From Stomatobaculum longum (GTDB lineage Bacteria > Bacillota > Clostridia > Lachnospirales > Lachnospiraceae), in NCBI GenBank assembly GCA_905370385.1, contig CAJPKN010000084.1:1-6956 (forward strand): a DNA stretch of 6,956 nt. The letters are read 5' to 3'. Position numbers and translations under genes: made by a program. Positions 1 through 5,156 of this stretch are shown here, piece by piece (position 1 is the first letter of the stretch; every line of letters starts with the position of its first letter). The notes below the pieces were generated by a model that was given only the letters and a program-made list of their open reading frames with translations, was not told the DNA's origin and ran no database searches.

Positions 1-359
1 ACCGAAGCGACCACCGGAATGACCTTGACACCAGCCTTCTTCCAGTCCTCCATATACTTGGTCGGCATGCCCGCGCCGGTCGTGACAACCTTGACGCCCT
101 CTTCGATGACCACCCGCGCAACATCGTCCGCGTGGGGAGACATCAGCATGACATTGACACCGACCTGCGCCGAAGTGAGGCGCTTTGCGTCACGGAGCAT
201 ATCACGAATCACATCTCCGGGTGCGCTCGCTCCGCCGATGAGGCCCAGGCCTCCGGCCTCACTCACCGCCGCCGCGAGATGCTGCTCGGCGACCCACGCC
301 ATCCCGCCCTGCAGGATGGGATAGCGTATGCCGAGGAGCTCCGTCACTCTTGTTTTCAT
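1..359 (-). CDS. fabK: Enoyl-ACP reductase II FabK, N-terminal part (cut by window edge)
   Basis: FabK is an FMN-dependent, NAD(P)H-using enoyl-ACP reductase that carries out the last reduction of each fatty-acid elongation cycle. It is unrelated to FabI. The 119 visible codons start with an N-terminus reading MKTRVTELLGIRYPILQGGM, followed by AWVAEQHLAAAVSEAGGLG and LIGGAS. This is the first beta-alpha units and flavin-binding region of the FabK/nitronate monooxygenase TIM barrel. A later segment, VGVNVMLMSPHADD, also fits. The ATG overlaps the acpP stop as ATGA (356-359), which implies translational coupling. The C-terminal two thirds lie outside the window, so the cofactor site cannot be checked. 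A nitronate monooxygenase is the alternative on domain alone, but the position after fabH and acpP makes FabK much more likely. Confidence 0.9.
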   Translation of the reverse strand, partial: MKTRVTELLGIRYPILQGGMAWVAEQHLAAAVSEAGGLGLIGGASAPGDVIRDMLRDAKRLTSAQVGVNVMLMSPHADDVARVVIEEGVKVVTTGAGMPTKYMEDWKKAGVKVIPVVAS

Positions 360-589
360 TCTTCGACGCCCTTGTCCTTGAGGTACTTCATGACATCGCC
401 GACCGTAGCGAGCTTCTCAAGATCCTCGCTCGGAATCTCAACCTTGAACTCGTCCTCCATCGCCATGACCAGCTGGAACAGATCCAGGGAGTCCGCGCCG
501 AGATCATCCTTGAAGGAAGTCTCCTCGGTGAGGGTGCTCTCATCTGCGCTGAGCTGCTCTGCAATCATCTGCTTAACCTTTTCAAACAT
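356..589 (-). CDS. acpP: Acyl carrier protein AcpP
   Basis: A 77-residue acidic protein of usual ACP length that carries growing acyl chains on a 4'-phosphopantetheine arm in the cytosol. The attachment site is Ser34 in the motif DDLGADSLDLFQL, followed by the acidic helix II (MAMEDEFKVEIP, about residues 42-53) that partner enzymes recognise. The ATG at 587-589 is preceded by AGGAG at a good distance (596-601). The gene sits between fabH, 96 nt upstream, and fabK, with which it overlaps by 4 nt. The long T-rich upstream gap contains a possible promoter and inverted repeat, as expected for a protein needed in much larger amounts than its enzymes. All key family residues are present. Confidence 0.97.
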   Translation of the reverse strand: MFEKVKQMIAEQLSADESTLTEETSFKDDLGADSLDLFQLVMAMEDEFKVEIPSEDLEKLATVGDVMKYLKDKGVEE

Positions 590-611
590 GGTAATCTCCT
601 TTTTTTTGTGC

Positions 612-645
612 GCAAGTTAATGAACACTTGCCGTTTCTTTGTCAA
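612..645 (-). promoter_or_regulatory. Possible internal acpP promoter with inverted repeat
   Basis: On the minus strand a perfect TTGACA (640-645) is followed 17 nt later by CATTAA (617-622), a poor -10 matching TATAAT at only three positions. The -10 region is covered by an inverted repeat, GCAAGT (612-617) and ACTTGC (626-631), separated by 8 nt. This could be a regulated promoter giving extra acpP-fabK transcript, or a hairpin in the fabH-acpP mRNA. There is no T-tract downstream in the transcript sense, so it is not an intrinsic terminator. The assignment is inference from motif spacing. Confidence 0.4.
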
Positions 646-685
646 TATAGCTTCTTTCTTTTTTTAACCGATTCTCTGCCTTACG

Positions 686-1633
686 TCAATAGCGTATCAC
701 CGTTGCGCCCCAGGTGAGGCCGCCGCCGAAGCCCGAGAGCACAAGGATATCGCCCCGTTTGAAGCGGCCCTCGCGGTTCAGTCGGTCAAAGAGGGTCGGA
801 ATGCTTCCCGCCGAGGTATTTGCCGTATCGGAGAGGTTCATTGGGAACTTGTCGAGCGGCTCGCCGAGGTACTTGGCGACCGCCTCGATGATGCGCGAAT
901 TTGCCTGGTGCAGGACATAGGCGCTCACATCCTTCTTGTCGACACCCGCATTCCGGAGTGCCTCTTCAATGCAGAGCGGAACGGTGCGAACCGCAAAGCG
1001 GAACACCTCCTGTCCGTTCATGGAGAGGAAATGGTCGTCCGGATCCGTGCGACCGGTGAGGTTATGTCCCTTCACGCCGTCCGCGCCGAGCGCGGAACCG
1101 AGGATATCGCCCTTCGACTCATCCTCGGTCGTCTCGAGCACCACGGCGCCGACCGCATCTCCGAAGAGCACGCAGGTGGTTCTGTCCTGCCAGTCCAAGT
1201 AGCGGGTCACAAGATCGCCGCCGATCACCAGCGCCTTCGTTGCGAGACCGGTCTTTAAGAGGCCTTCCGCCGTGCGGAGGGAGTAGAGGAAGCCGGAGCA
1301 GGCCGCGTTGATATCGAAGGCGACCGCGTTCACAGCGCCGATCAGCGCCTGCACCTGGCAGGCCGCGCTCGGCGTCACATTGCCGTCCGTGCAAGTGCCG
1401 AAGATAATCAGTCCGATTTCCTCCGCGGAGACACCGGCCATTTCAAGGGCCTTCTCCGCCGCCGCGGCACCCAGCGTCTCTATGGTCTCGGTCTCATCCG
1501 CGACATGGCGCTGGTGTATACCGGTGCGCGCAAAAATCCACTCGTCACTCGTATCGATGACCTTTGCGAGGTCATCGTTCGTCACAACTTTCTTCGGCAG
1601 GGCGGAACCCGTGCCGGAAATCCACAATCTCAT
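686..1633 (-). CDS. fabH: Beta-ketoacyl-ACP synthase III FabH
   Basis: FabH starts type II fatty-acid synthesis by condensing an acyl-CoA primer with malonyl-ACP. The protein is 315 residues, normal for the family. The complete catalytic triad is visible: Cys112 in INAACSGF, His242 in VLHQANSRI and Asn272 in SDTANTSAGS. Trp32 and Arg36 in SDEWIFARTGI match CoA-contact residues known from the E. coli enzyme. The glycine-rich C-terminal strand GFGGGLTWGATVIRY is typical. The start is supported by TAAGG about 7 nt upstream. That site overlaps the stop codon of the 55-residue gene before it, so translation of the two is probably coupled. acpP follows after 96 nt. Whether it prefers straight or branched primers cannot be read from the sequence. 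Confidence 0.97.
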   Translation of the reverse strand: MRLWISGTGSALPKKVVTNDDLAKVIDTSDEWIFARTGIHQRHVADETETIETLGAAAAEKALEMAGVSAEEIGLIIFGTCTDGNVTPSAACQVQALIGAVNAVAFDINAACSGFLYSLRTAEGLLKTGLATKALVIGGDLVTRYLDWQDRTTCVLFGDAVGAVVLETTEDESKGDILGSALGADGVKGHNLTGRTDPDDHFLSMNGQEVFRFAVRTVPLCIEEALRNAGVDKKDVSAYVLHQANSRIIEAVAKYLGEPLDKFPMNLSDTANTSAGSIPTLFDRLNREGRFKRGDILVLSGFGGGLTWGATVIRY

Positions 1634-1642
1634 CGCAGCGCC

Positions 1643-1810
1643 TTACGCTTCCCGAAGCGACGGATGTGCGCTTCTGTATTCTTTTTCGCAGGCGGGGCAG
1701 CGTCCGCAAATCTTCAGGTAGTCAAGCTTCTCCTGCTGTTCGTATTCCGTTCCCTCAACCTCCGCCGGTGCAATGTGGCCGCAGCCGTACAGAATGGTGT
1801 GTTTTGCCAT
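1643..1810 (-). CDS. Small Cys-rich probable zinc-binding protein, 55 aa
   Basis: A short ORF of 55 residues starting MAKHTILYGCGHIAPAEVEG. It has Cys10-Gly-His12 near the N-terminus and Cys35, Cys38 and Cys41 in KICGRCPACEKEY, which together can form a zinc-knuckle or zinc-ribbon site. An AAGGA site lies 7 nt before the ATG (1818-1822). Its stop is only 9 nt from fabH, and the fabH ribosome binding site overlaps that stop, so it belongs to the fab operon. Small proteins with an N-terminal CGH and a C-terminal CPxC are common hypotheticals in Clostridia; I know of no proven function. It has no signal peptide or membrane segment. The gene itself looks real; any role in lipid synthesis is inferred from location only. 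Confidence 0.75.
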   Translation of the reverse strand: MAKHTILYGCGHIAPAEVEGTEYEQQEKLDYLKICGRCPACEKEYRSAHPSLREA

Positions 1811-1829
1811 TGTGATTCCTTCTTTCTAT

Positions 1830-1856
1830 CTATTTGCCCTATTTGCCCTGTTTGCC
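1830..1856. repeat. Three tandem 9-bp units in the 5' leader of the small Cys-rich gene
   Basis: The plus strand reads CTATTTGCC at 1830-1838, CTATTTGCC at 1839-1847 and CTGTTTGCC at 1848-1856. In the transcript this is GGCAAAYAG three times, ending about 8 nt before the ribosome binding site of the 55-residue gene. A looser fourth relative precedes it. The rest of the 75-nt gap after the malic enzyme stop holds no hairpin or T-run, so it does not look like a terminator. The repeat may be slippage-generated or a site for an RNA- or DNA-binding regulator. Confidence 0.8.
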
Positions 1857-1885
1857 CGTCTCTGCCTACTCCGTTATTTCGCGCT

Positions 1886-3058
1886 TCAGATTCTCGCGAC
1901 ACCCGTGCGTCTCGCCGCCTCGGCAACTGCCTTGGAAACAGCGTCCTTAACGCGCGGATCGAAAGCCTTCGGGATGATGTTGTCCTCGCTGACTTCATCG
2001 TCCGCAATCAGGTTTGCGATTGCGACCGCCGCCGCCATCTTCATCTCCTCGTTGATATCCTTGGCGCGGACATCGAAGGCACCGCGGAACAGTCCCGGGA
2101 ACACCAGCACGTTGTTAATCTGGTTCGGGAAGTCCGATCTGCCGGTCGAAATGACTCTCGCGCCGCCCTTCTTTGCCTCATCCGGGAAAATCTCCGGGGT
2201 CGGGTTCGCGCAGGCAAAGATAATGGCATCCTTGTTCATGCTTCTCACCATCTCCTCCGTGACCATATTCGGGCCGGAGAAGCCGAGGAAGATGTCCGCG
2301 CCGACCAGCGCATCCTTCAAGGTGCCGGTCTTACGATCGAGATTCGTGACCTCGAGCATCTCCTTCTGCGCCCAGTTGAGATCCTTCGAGTTCTCGTTCA
2401 TGATGCCTTCGCGGTTGCAGAGCGTTAAGTTCTTAAAGCCGTAGGAAAGCAGCAGCTTCGAGACCGCGATGCCCGCGCTGCCCGGTCCGTTCACAACCAC
2501 CTTGACCTCTTCCTTGTCCTTGCCGACCACCTTCAGTGCATTGATGAGACCGGAGAGAACAACGATTGCCGTTCCGTGCTGATCGTCGTGGAAGATCGGA
2601 ATATCGCACTTCTCCTTCAGCTTGCGCTCGATTTCAAAGCAGCGCGGCGCCGCAATGTCCTCGAGATTCACACCGCCGAAGGAACCGGAGAGCAGATAAA
2701 TCGTGTTGACAATCTCATCCACGTCCTTGGACTTCACACAAAGCGGGAAGGCATCCACATCGCCGAATGCCTTGAAGAGCACGCACTTGCCCTCCATGAC
2801 CGGCATACCTGCCTCCGGGCCGATGTCGCCGAGTCCGAGAACCGCGGTGCCGTCCGTCACAACCGCGCACAGATTCCAGCGGCGCGTCAGTTCATAGGAC
2901 TTGTTCACATCCTTCTGAATCTCAAGGCAAGGCTCGGCAACACCCGGGGTGTATGCGAGCGATAAATCCTCCGAGGTCTTAACCGGAATATCCGTAACAA
3001 CCTTGATTTTACCCTTCCACTCGTAATGCTTTTTCAGTGATTCCTCTGCGTAGTTCAT
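1886..3058 (-). CDS. NAD(P)-dependent malic enzyme (oxaloacetate-decarboxylating)
   Basis: Malic enzyme converts L-malate plus NAD(P)+ to pyruvate, CO2 and NAD(P)H in the cytosol. The 390-residue length matches the short bacterial form without a phosphotransacetylase-like extension. The N-terminal malic domain carries Tyr36 in LAYTPGVAEPC and Lys91 in MEGKCVLFKAFGD, the expected catalytic pair. Metal ligands are Glu133-Asp134 in GGVNLEDI and Asp158 or Asp159 in PIFHDDQHGT. The NAD-binding domain has GPGSAG (191-196), then FACANPTPEI and GRSDFPNQINN. The usual acidic residue at the end of the second Rossmann strand is Asn215 (LTLCNREGIM), so coenzyme preference is open. AGGAGG precedes the ATG. 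A promoter lies upstream and the fab cluster follows with no terminator visible. maeB/mae-type naming is uncertain, so no symbol is given. Confidence 0.95.
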   Translation of the reverse strand: MNYAEESLKKHYEWKGKIKVVTDIPVKTSEDLSLAYTPGVAEPCLEIQKDVNKSYELTRRWNLCAVVTDGTAVLGLGDIGPEAGMPVMEGKCVLFKAFGDVDAFPLCVKSKDVDEIVNTIYLLSGSFGGVNLEDIAAPRCFEIERKLKEKCDIPIFHDDQHGTAIVVLSGLINALKVVGKDKEEVKVVVNGPGSAGIAVSKLLLSYGFKNLTLCNREGIMNENSKDLNWAQKEMLEVTNLDRKTGTLKDALVGADIFLGFSGPNMVTEEMVRSMNKDAIIFACANPTPEIFPDEAKKGGARVISTGRSDFPNQINNVLVFPGLFRGAFDVRAKDINEEMKMAAAVAIANLIADDEVSEDNIIPKAFDPRVKDAVSKAVAEAARRTGVARI

Positions 3059-3111
3059 GCTATCCTCCTGTCTCTACAATGACGGGCAAAGACACAAACC
3101 CGTATGGAGAA

Positions 3112-3140
3112 ATCATACACAAAATGCCAAGTCTTTTCAA
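3112..3140 (-). promoter_or_regulatory. Sigma-A-type promoter for malic enzyme and probably the fab cluster
   Basis: Read on the minus strand, TTGAAA (3135-3140) and TATGAT (3112-3117) are separated by exactly 17 nt. Each matches consensus in five of six positions. Transcription would start near 3105, giving a leader of roughly 45 nt with the AGGAGG site just before the malic enzyme ATG at 3058. Confidence 0.75.
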
Positions 3141-3190
3141 GAATAAGCAGGGGCGGGCGACACGCAGCCACGCCGTTCGGCAGCTTTCTC

Positions 3191-3211
3191 GGATTAAGCT
3201 TTTCTTAATCC
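3191..3211. repeat. Perfect inverted repeat in the divergent intergenic region
   Basis: GGATTAAG (3191-3198) and CTTAATCC (3204-3211) flank a 5-nt CTTTT centre. Neither strand has a T-run after the stem, so a terminator is unlikely. It lies between the minus-strand malic enzyme promoter and the plus-strand promoter of the DUF3290 gene, where a repressor or activator operator could act on either. The regulator is unknown. Confidence 0.6.
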
Positions 3212-3239
3212 AATTGAATACACTACTCCGCATACGATT

Positions 3240-3267
3240 TTGCTGTCAACAATCAGAGGGCTATGAT
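3240..3267 (+). promoter_or_regulatory. Promoter for the DUF3290-DUF421 operon
   Basis: TTGCTG (3240-3245) and TATGAT (3262-3267) are separated by 16 nt. The -10 is part of a 19-bp tandem duplication, so a second identical TATGAT sits at 3281-3286 without a matching -35. The first copy is the better supported start. The leader to the ATG at 3338 would be about 65 nt. Confidence 0.6.
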
Positions 3268-3292
3268 AGAATCAGAGGGCTATGATAGAATC
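3251..3292. repeat. 19-bp tandem duplication over the -10 region
   Basis: The 19-bp unit AATCAGAGGGCTATGATAG occurs at 3251-3269 and again, identically, at 3270-3288, followed by AATC of a partial third unit. Each unit contains TATGAT. The AATCAGAG of the units can pair with CTCTGATT at 3294-3301, so the DNA or leader RNA can also form alternative hairpins. Confidence 0.9.
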
Positions 3293-3337
3293 TCTCTGAT
3301 TATTGAGTCCGGCAGGACACTGCCACGGAGGTATTCC

Positions 3338-3781
3338 ATGAAATTTTATTCCTATGATTTTTTGCTGCGACGCAATGTCGGCATGAACCGCGTGCAACTC
3401 ATTATTGCAGCCGTTTTGTTTCTGATTTTACTGGTAAACGGGCTACGCTATTTTAAAGACAAACAGAGTTCCCGCCACCGCGAACCCGCGCTGATTGCGC
3501 TCCTATTACTGATTGTCATGGCGCTCCTGCAAGTGAACCGCTACCGGGAGTTGCAGGCAAACGGCCAGAAGGTCACTCTGGCAATTCATTCGGTGGAACG
3601 CATTGCAAAGGAACTGAATGTGCCTGCGGAAGAGGTTTATCTCAATGCGACCGAGTTTTCCGGCAACCTGATTATCTTTGCGAAGGACAAGTACTATCGC
3701 GTCCTCTATGTGAATGACACCACCTGCAATCTGGAGCCCATGGAGTTTATCGGCACAGAGCCCGAGTTTATTCGGGAGTAA
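3338..3781 (+). CDS. DUF3290 family membrane protein
   Basis: A 147-residue protein with two predicted membrane segments, about residues 19-38 (VQLIIAAVLFLILLVNGLRY) and 51-66 (ALIALLLLIVMALLQV). A soluble C-terminal domain of about 80 residues includes VPAEEVYLNATEFSG and the tail EPEFIRE. The ATG at 3338 is chosen over an upstream in-frame ATG at 3263, because CGGAGG (3326-3331) sits correctly before it and the upstream start lies inside the promoter repeats. DUF3290 proteins are typically encoded next to DUF421 (YetF-like) proteins in Firmicutes, as here, 24 nt apart. The biochemical function of the family is not known to me; a membrane partner of the DUF421 protein is the natural inference. 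Confidence 0.8.
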   Translation: MKFYSYDFLLRRNVGMNRVQLIIAAVLFLILLVNGLRYFKDKQSSRHREPALIALLLLIVMALLQVNRYRELQANGQKVTLAIHSVERIAKELNVPAEEVYLNATEFSGNLIIFAKDKYYRVLYVNDTTCNLEPMEFIGTEPEFIRE

Positions 3782-3805
3782 ATTCATCATTGAAAGGAAT
3801 CCGCT

Positions 3806-4450
3806 ATGCTGTCTGTTTTTAACAATTTTTATTTTCTTGTTGCCGTTAAGCTTTTAATCGGTCTCCTCTCCCTCTCCTTTGTCATTAACATTAGCGGCAA
3901 GGGAAACTTAGCCCCCTCGAATGCAAGCGATCAGATTCAGAACTATGTACTCGGTGGTGTGATCGGCGGTACCATCTATAACAGCGCAATCACCATTTTG
4001 CAGTACATCCTGATTCTGCTCATCTGGTGCATTGTTATTTTAAGCCTCAAATGGATTAAGACCAACAACCACGCAATCGGACAGCTTCTGGACGGTCAGC
4101 CCCTGGTCATCGTGAATCACGGGAAGCTGAGCGTCAAGAACTGCCGCCGCGTGGGTCTCACCGCGCACGATCTCTCCTTTAAGTTGCGCGCGGCAGGCTA
4201 CTACTACGTAGAAGACTTACAGCGCGTTGTTGTGGAGCAGAACGGACAGCTGCTCGTGATTCCCTACGGCGAGGAGAACCCGAAGTACCCGCTGATTACC
4301 GACGGACAGATTCAGCGTGATATTCTGGAGTTGATCGGCAAGGACGAAGCTTGGCTCACGGAGAGTCTCGCAAAAATGGGTCACCGCGATCTGAGCCGTC
4401 TCTTTCTCGTTGAGTATCGCGAAGGAAAGCTTCTGGTTTCCGGCTTTTAA
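3806..4450 (+). CDS. DUF421 / YetF family membrane protein
   Basis: A 214-residue protein. The N-terminal part is membrane-embedded, with hydrophobic stretches at about residues 7-28, 48-60 and 64-84. It carries the family signature GKGNLAPSNASDQIQNYVLG (31-50). The cytosolic C-terminal half contains the YetF-type alpha/beta repeat, with GQPLVIVNHGKL and GLTAHDLSFKLRAAGYYYVEDL. GAAAGGA (3791-3797) precedes the ATG. The gene follows the DUF3290 gene by 24 nt, forming a two-gene operon. B. subtilis YetF relatives are linked to envelope or spore properties, but a molecular activity is not established to my knowledge. The ssrA promoter begins only 3 nt after the stop, and no terminator separates them. 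Confidence 0.9.
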   Translation: MLSVFNNFYFLVAVKLLIGLLSLSFVINISGKGNLAPSNASDQIQNYVLGGVIGGTIYNSAITILQYILILLIWCIVILSLKWIKTNNHAIGQLLDGQPLVIVNHGKLSVKNCRRVGLTAHDLSFKLRAAGYYYVEDLQRVVVEQNGQLLVIPYGEENPKYPLITDGQIQRDILELIGKDEAWLTESLAKMGHRDLSRLFLVEYREGKLLVSGF

Positions 4451-4452
4451 GC

Positions 4453-4481
4453 TTGTTAGAAGTCCGAAAAACTGCTATAAT
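4453..4481 (+). promoter_or_regulatory. Strong sigma-A promoter of ssrA
   Basis: TTGTTA (4453-4458) and a perfect TATAAT (4476-4481) are separated by 17 nt. Initiation is expected near 4488, a few nt before the mature tmRNA 5' end at 4494, leaving a short leader for RNase P to remove. The -35 box nearly touches the stop codon of the DUF421 gene. Confidence 0.85.
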
Positions 4482-4493
4482 GATGGTCTATTC

Positions 4494-4834
4494 GGGGATG
4501 TACCGGTTTCGACAGGGACCGTGCAGCCGGTGAAGCTATCCGCATGCGGTGCGTTAAACGGCAAATTTAAATACAAACGCTAACGAAAATTTAGCATACG
4601 CAGCCTAAGGGCTTGCCGTCCGCCCCAGAGCACTCACACTTTGGGACCCGGGCGTCGACTTTGTGAGAAACGACTTGCGCTAAGCTTTGCACGTAAGGGC
4701 GTAATATGAAGCTACCAAAACCGTGAGGGCGTCCGCTCCCGCGCGGCAGAGGGAATGTCAAAGAGCTGACTATGATAGTAGAAGAACGGGGAATCGGTTT
4801 TTGGACACGGGTTCGACTCCCGTCATCTCCATCA
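4494..4834 (+). ncRNA. ssrA: tmRNA (transfer-messenger RNA)
   Basis: tmRNA with SmpB rescues stalled ribosomes and adds a degradation tag. The mature 5' end GGGGATG (4494-4500) pairs as a 7-bp acceptor stem with CATCTCC (4824-4830). The conserved block CCGGTTTCGACAGGG follows the 5' end. The T arm is ACGGG (4807-4811), loop TTCGACT, CCCGT (4819-4823). The tag reading frame lies at 4579-4608, and the pseudoknot-rich section fills the rest. The discriminator A4831 is followed by TCA (4832-4834), not the CCA seen in most bacterial tmRNA genes; a CCA occurs only at 4834-4836 when shifted by three. The mature end is therefore probably A4831 with CCA added enzymatically, or it is unusual. The gene has its own promoter and terminator. 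Confidence 0.97.
4579..4608 (+). other. tmRNA tag-peptide reading frame, (A)ANENLAYAA
   Basis: Reading GCT as the resume codon (4579-4581) gives Ala-Asn-Glu-Asn-Leu-Ala-Tyr-Ala-Ala and TAA (4606-4608). With the alanine carried by tmRNA, the tag is AANENLAYAA. The Ala-Ala end is the usual protease recognition signal. The resume codon is inferred from the A-rich sequence before it and from similarity to other clostridial tags; an AAC start one codon earlier cannot be excluded. Confidence 0.8.
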
Positions 4835-4836
4835 CC

Positions 4837-4890
4837 AAAAAGAGTGCACATCTACGCCGGAAACGGTGCGGATGTGCACTTTCTCTTTGC
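4837..4890 (+). terminator. Intrinsic terminator of ssrA
   Basis: AGTGCACATC (4843-4852) pairs perfectly with GATGTGCACT (4871-4880). Weaker pairing of TACGCC with GGTGCG lies inside, with a GGAAAC loop. TTCTCTTT follows the stem. The A-rich flank before it and the pyrimidine run after it could extend the stem. Confidence 0.85.
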
Positions 4891-4901
4891 TTTATGATAG
4901 C

Positions 4902-4943
4902 CAAAAAGGTACTGTGACAGTGCAAAAAGGTACCGTAGCAGAG
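4902..4943. repeat. Two imperfect 21-bp direct repeats downstream of ssrA
   Basis: Units 4902-4922 and 4923-4943 share the first 11 bases, CAAAAAGGTAC, and match at 17 of 21 positions. The period equals about two turns of the helix. The first unit contains the small palindrome ACTGT-G-ACAGT (4911-4921), and the palindrome GAGTACTC (4941-4948) follows. Such spacing suits a DNA-binding protein or recombinase arm sites next to an ssrA attachment site, but no function is shown. There is no CRISPR-like architecture. Confidence 0.75.
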
Positions 4944-4986
4944 TACTCATGCAACACGAAATAGAGGGCGTGATTGCGTCCCCTTT

Positions 4987-5091
4987 TCACTTGCAGATTT
5001 CGTACCATCTGCTGTTCCTCCACGCACGGTAAGCGACCTGTCCGAGCAACCCCGCGACTATAGCAATTACGATAATAACTTCAATGTTCAT
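4987..5091 (-). CDS. 34-residue single-helix membrane peptide, holin/toxin-like
   Basis: This short minus-strand ORF encodes MNIEVIIVIAIVAGLLGQVA followed by YRAWRNSRWYEICK. It is one hydrophobic helix (about residues 3-20) with a basic, Trp-rich tail. That layout is shared by phage holin-like proteins and type I toxin peptides. The gene points toward ssrA and lies in a stretch with other broken mobile-element pieces. No good Shine-Dalgarno site is visible before the ATG (5089-5091), and a TAAAAT box 7 nt upstream of it is too close for an ordinary leader. It could be a relic or a genuine small gene. I do not recognise a specific family. Confidence 0.4.
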   Translation of the reverse strand: MNIEVIIVIAIVAGLLGQVAYRAWRNSRWYEICK

Positions 5092-5126
5092 CTGTATTTT
5101 AGAATGAAGGTGTGGTATTCTTATTA

Positions 5127-5156
5127 AAGAGGAGGGGGCTTTCGCCCCCAGCTCTT
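5127..5156 (-). terminator. Hairpin terminator after the truncated small membrane ORF
   Basis: GGGGGC (5134-5139) and GCCCCC (5144-5149) form a very stable stem with a 4-nt loop. Outer AAGAG/CTCTT can add pairing. In minus-strand sense the stem follows the stop at 5155-5157 and is followed by TCCTCTTTAATAA, a modest T-rich tract. Confidence 0.6.

Noticed and set aside
1505..2428. Long plus-strand open frame of 307 codons
   Set aside because: It is antisense across fabH, the small Cys-rich gene and malic enzyme, all of which have clear family motifs. Its translation is unlike a real protein and it has no ribosome binding site.
3263..3337. Upstream in-frame ATG extending the DUF3290 protein by 25 residues
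   Set aside because: The extension lies inside the promoter repeats and translates the 19-bp duplication. The ATG at 3338 has a proper ribosome binding site.
4591..4851. Minus-strand open frame of 86 codons
   Set aside because: It lies entirely on the opposite strand of the tmRNA gene, whose structure explains the sequence.
4723..4917. Plus-strand open frame of 64 codons
   Set aside because: It runs through the tmRNA 3' domain and its terminator, with no ribosome binding site.
4902..4943. CRISPR-like repeats
   Set aside because: There are only two adjoining imperfect units, with no spacers and no cas genes.
4852..4950. Minus-strand 32-codon frame containing a 7-residue repeat (RYLFALS/QYLFGYH)
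   Set aside because: The residue repeat is only the translation of the 21-bp DNA repeats. The frame runs into the ssrA terminator and has no ribosome binding site.
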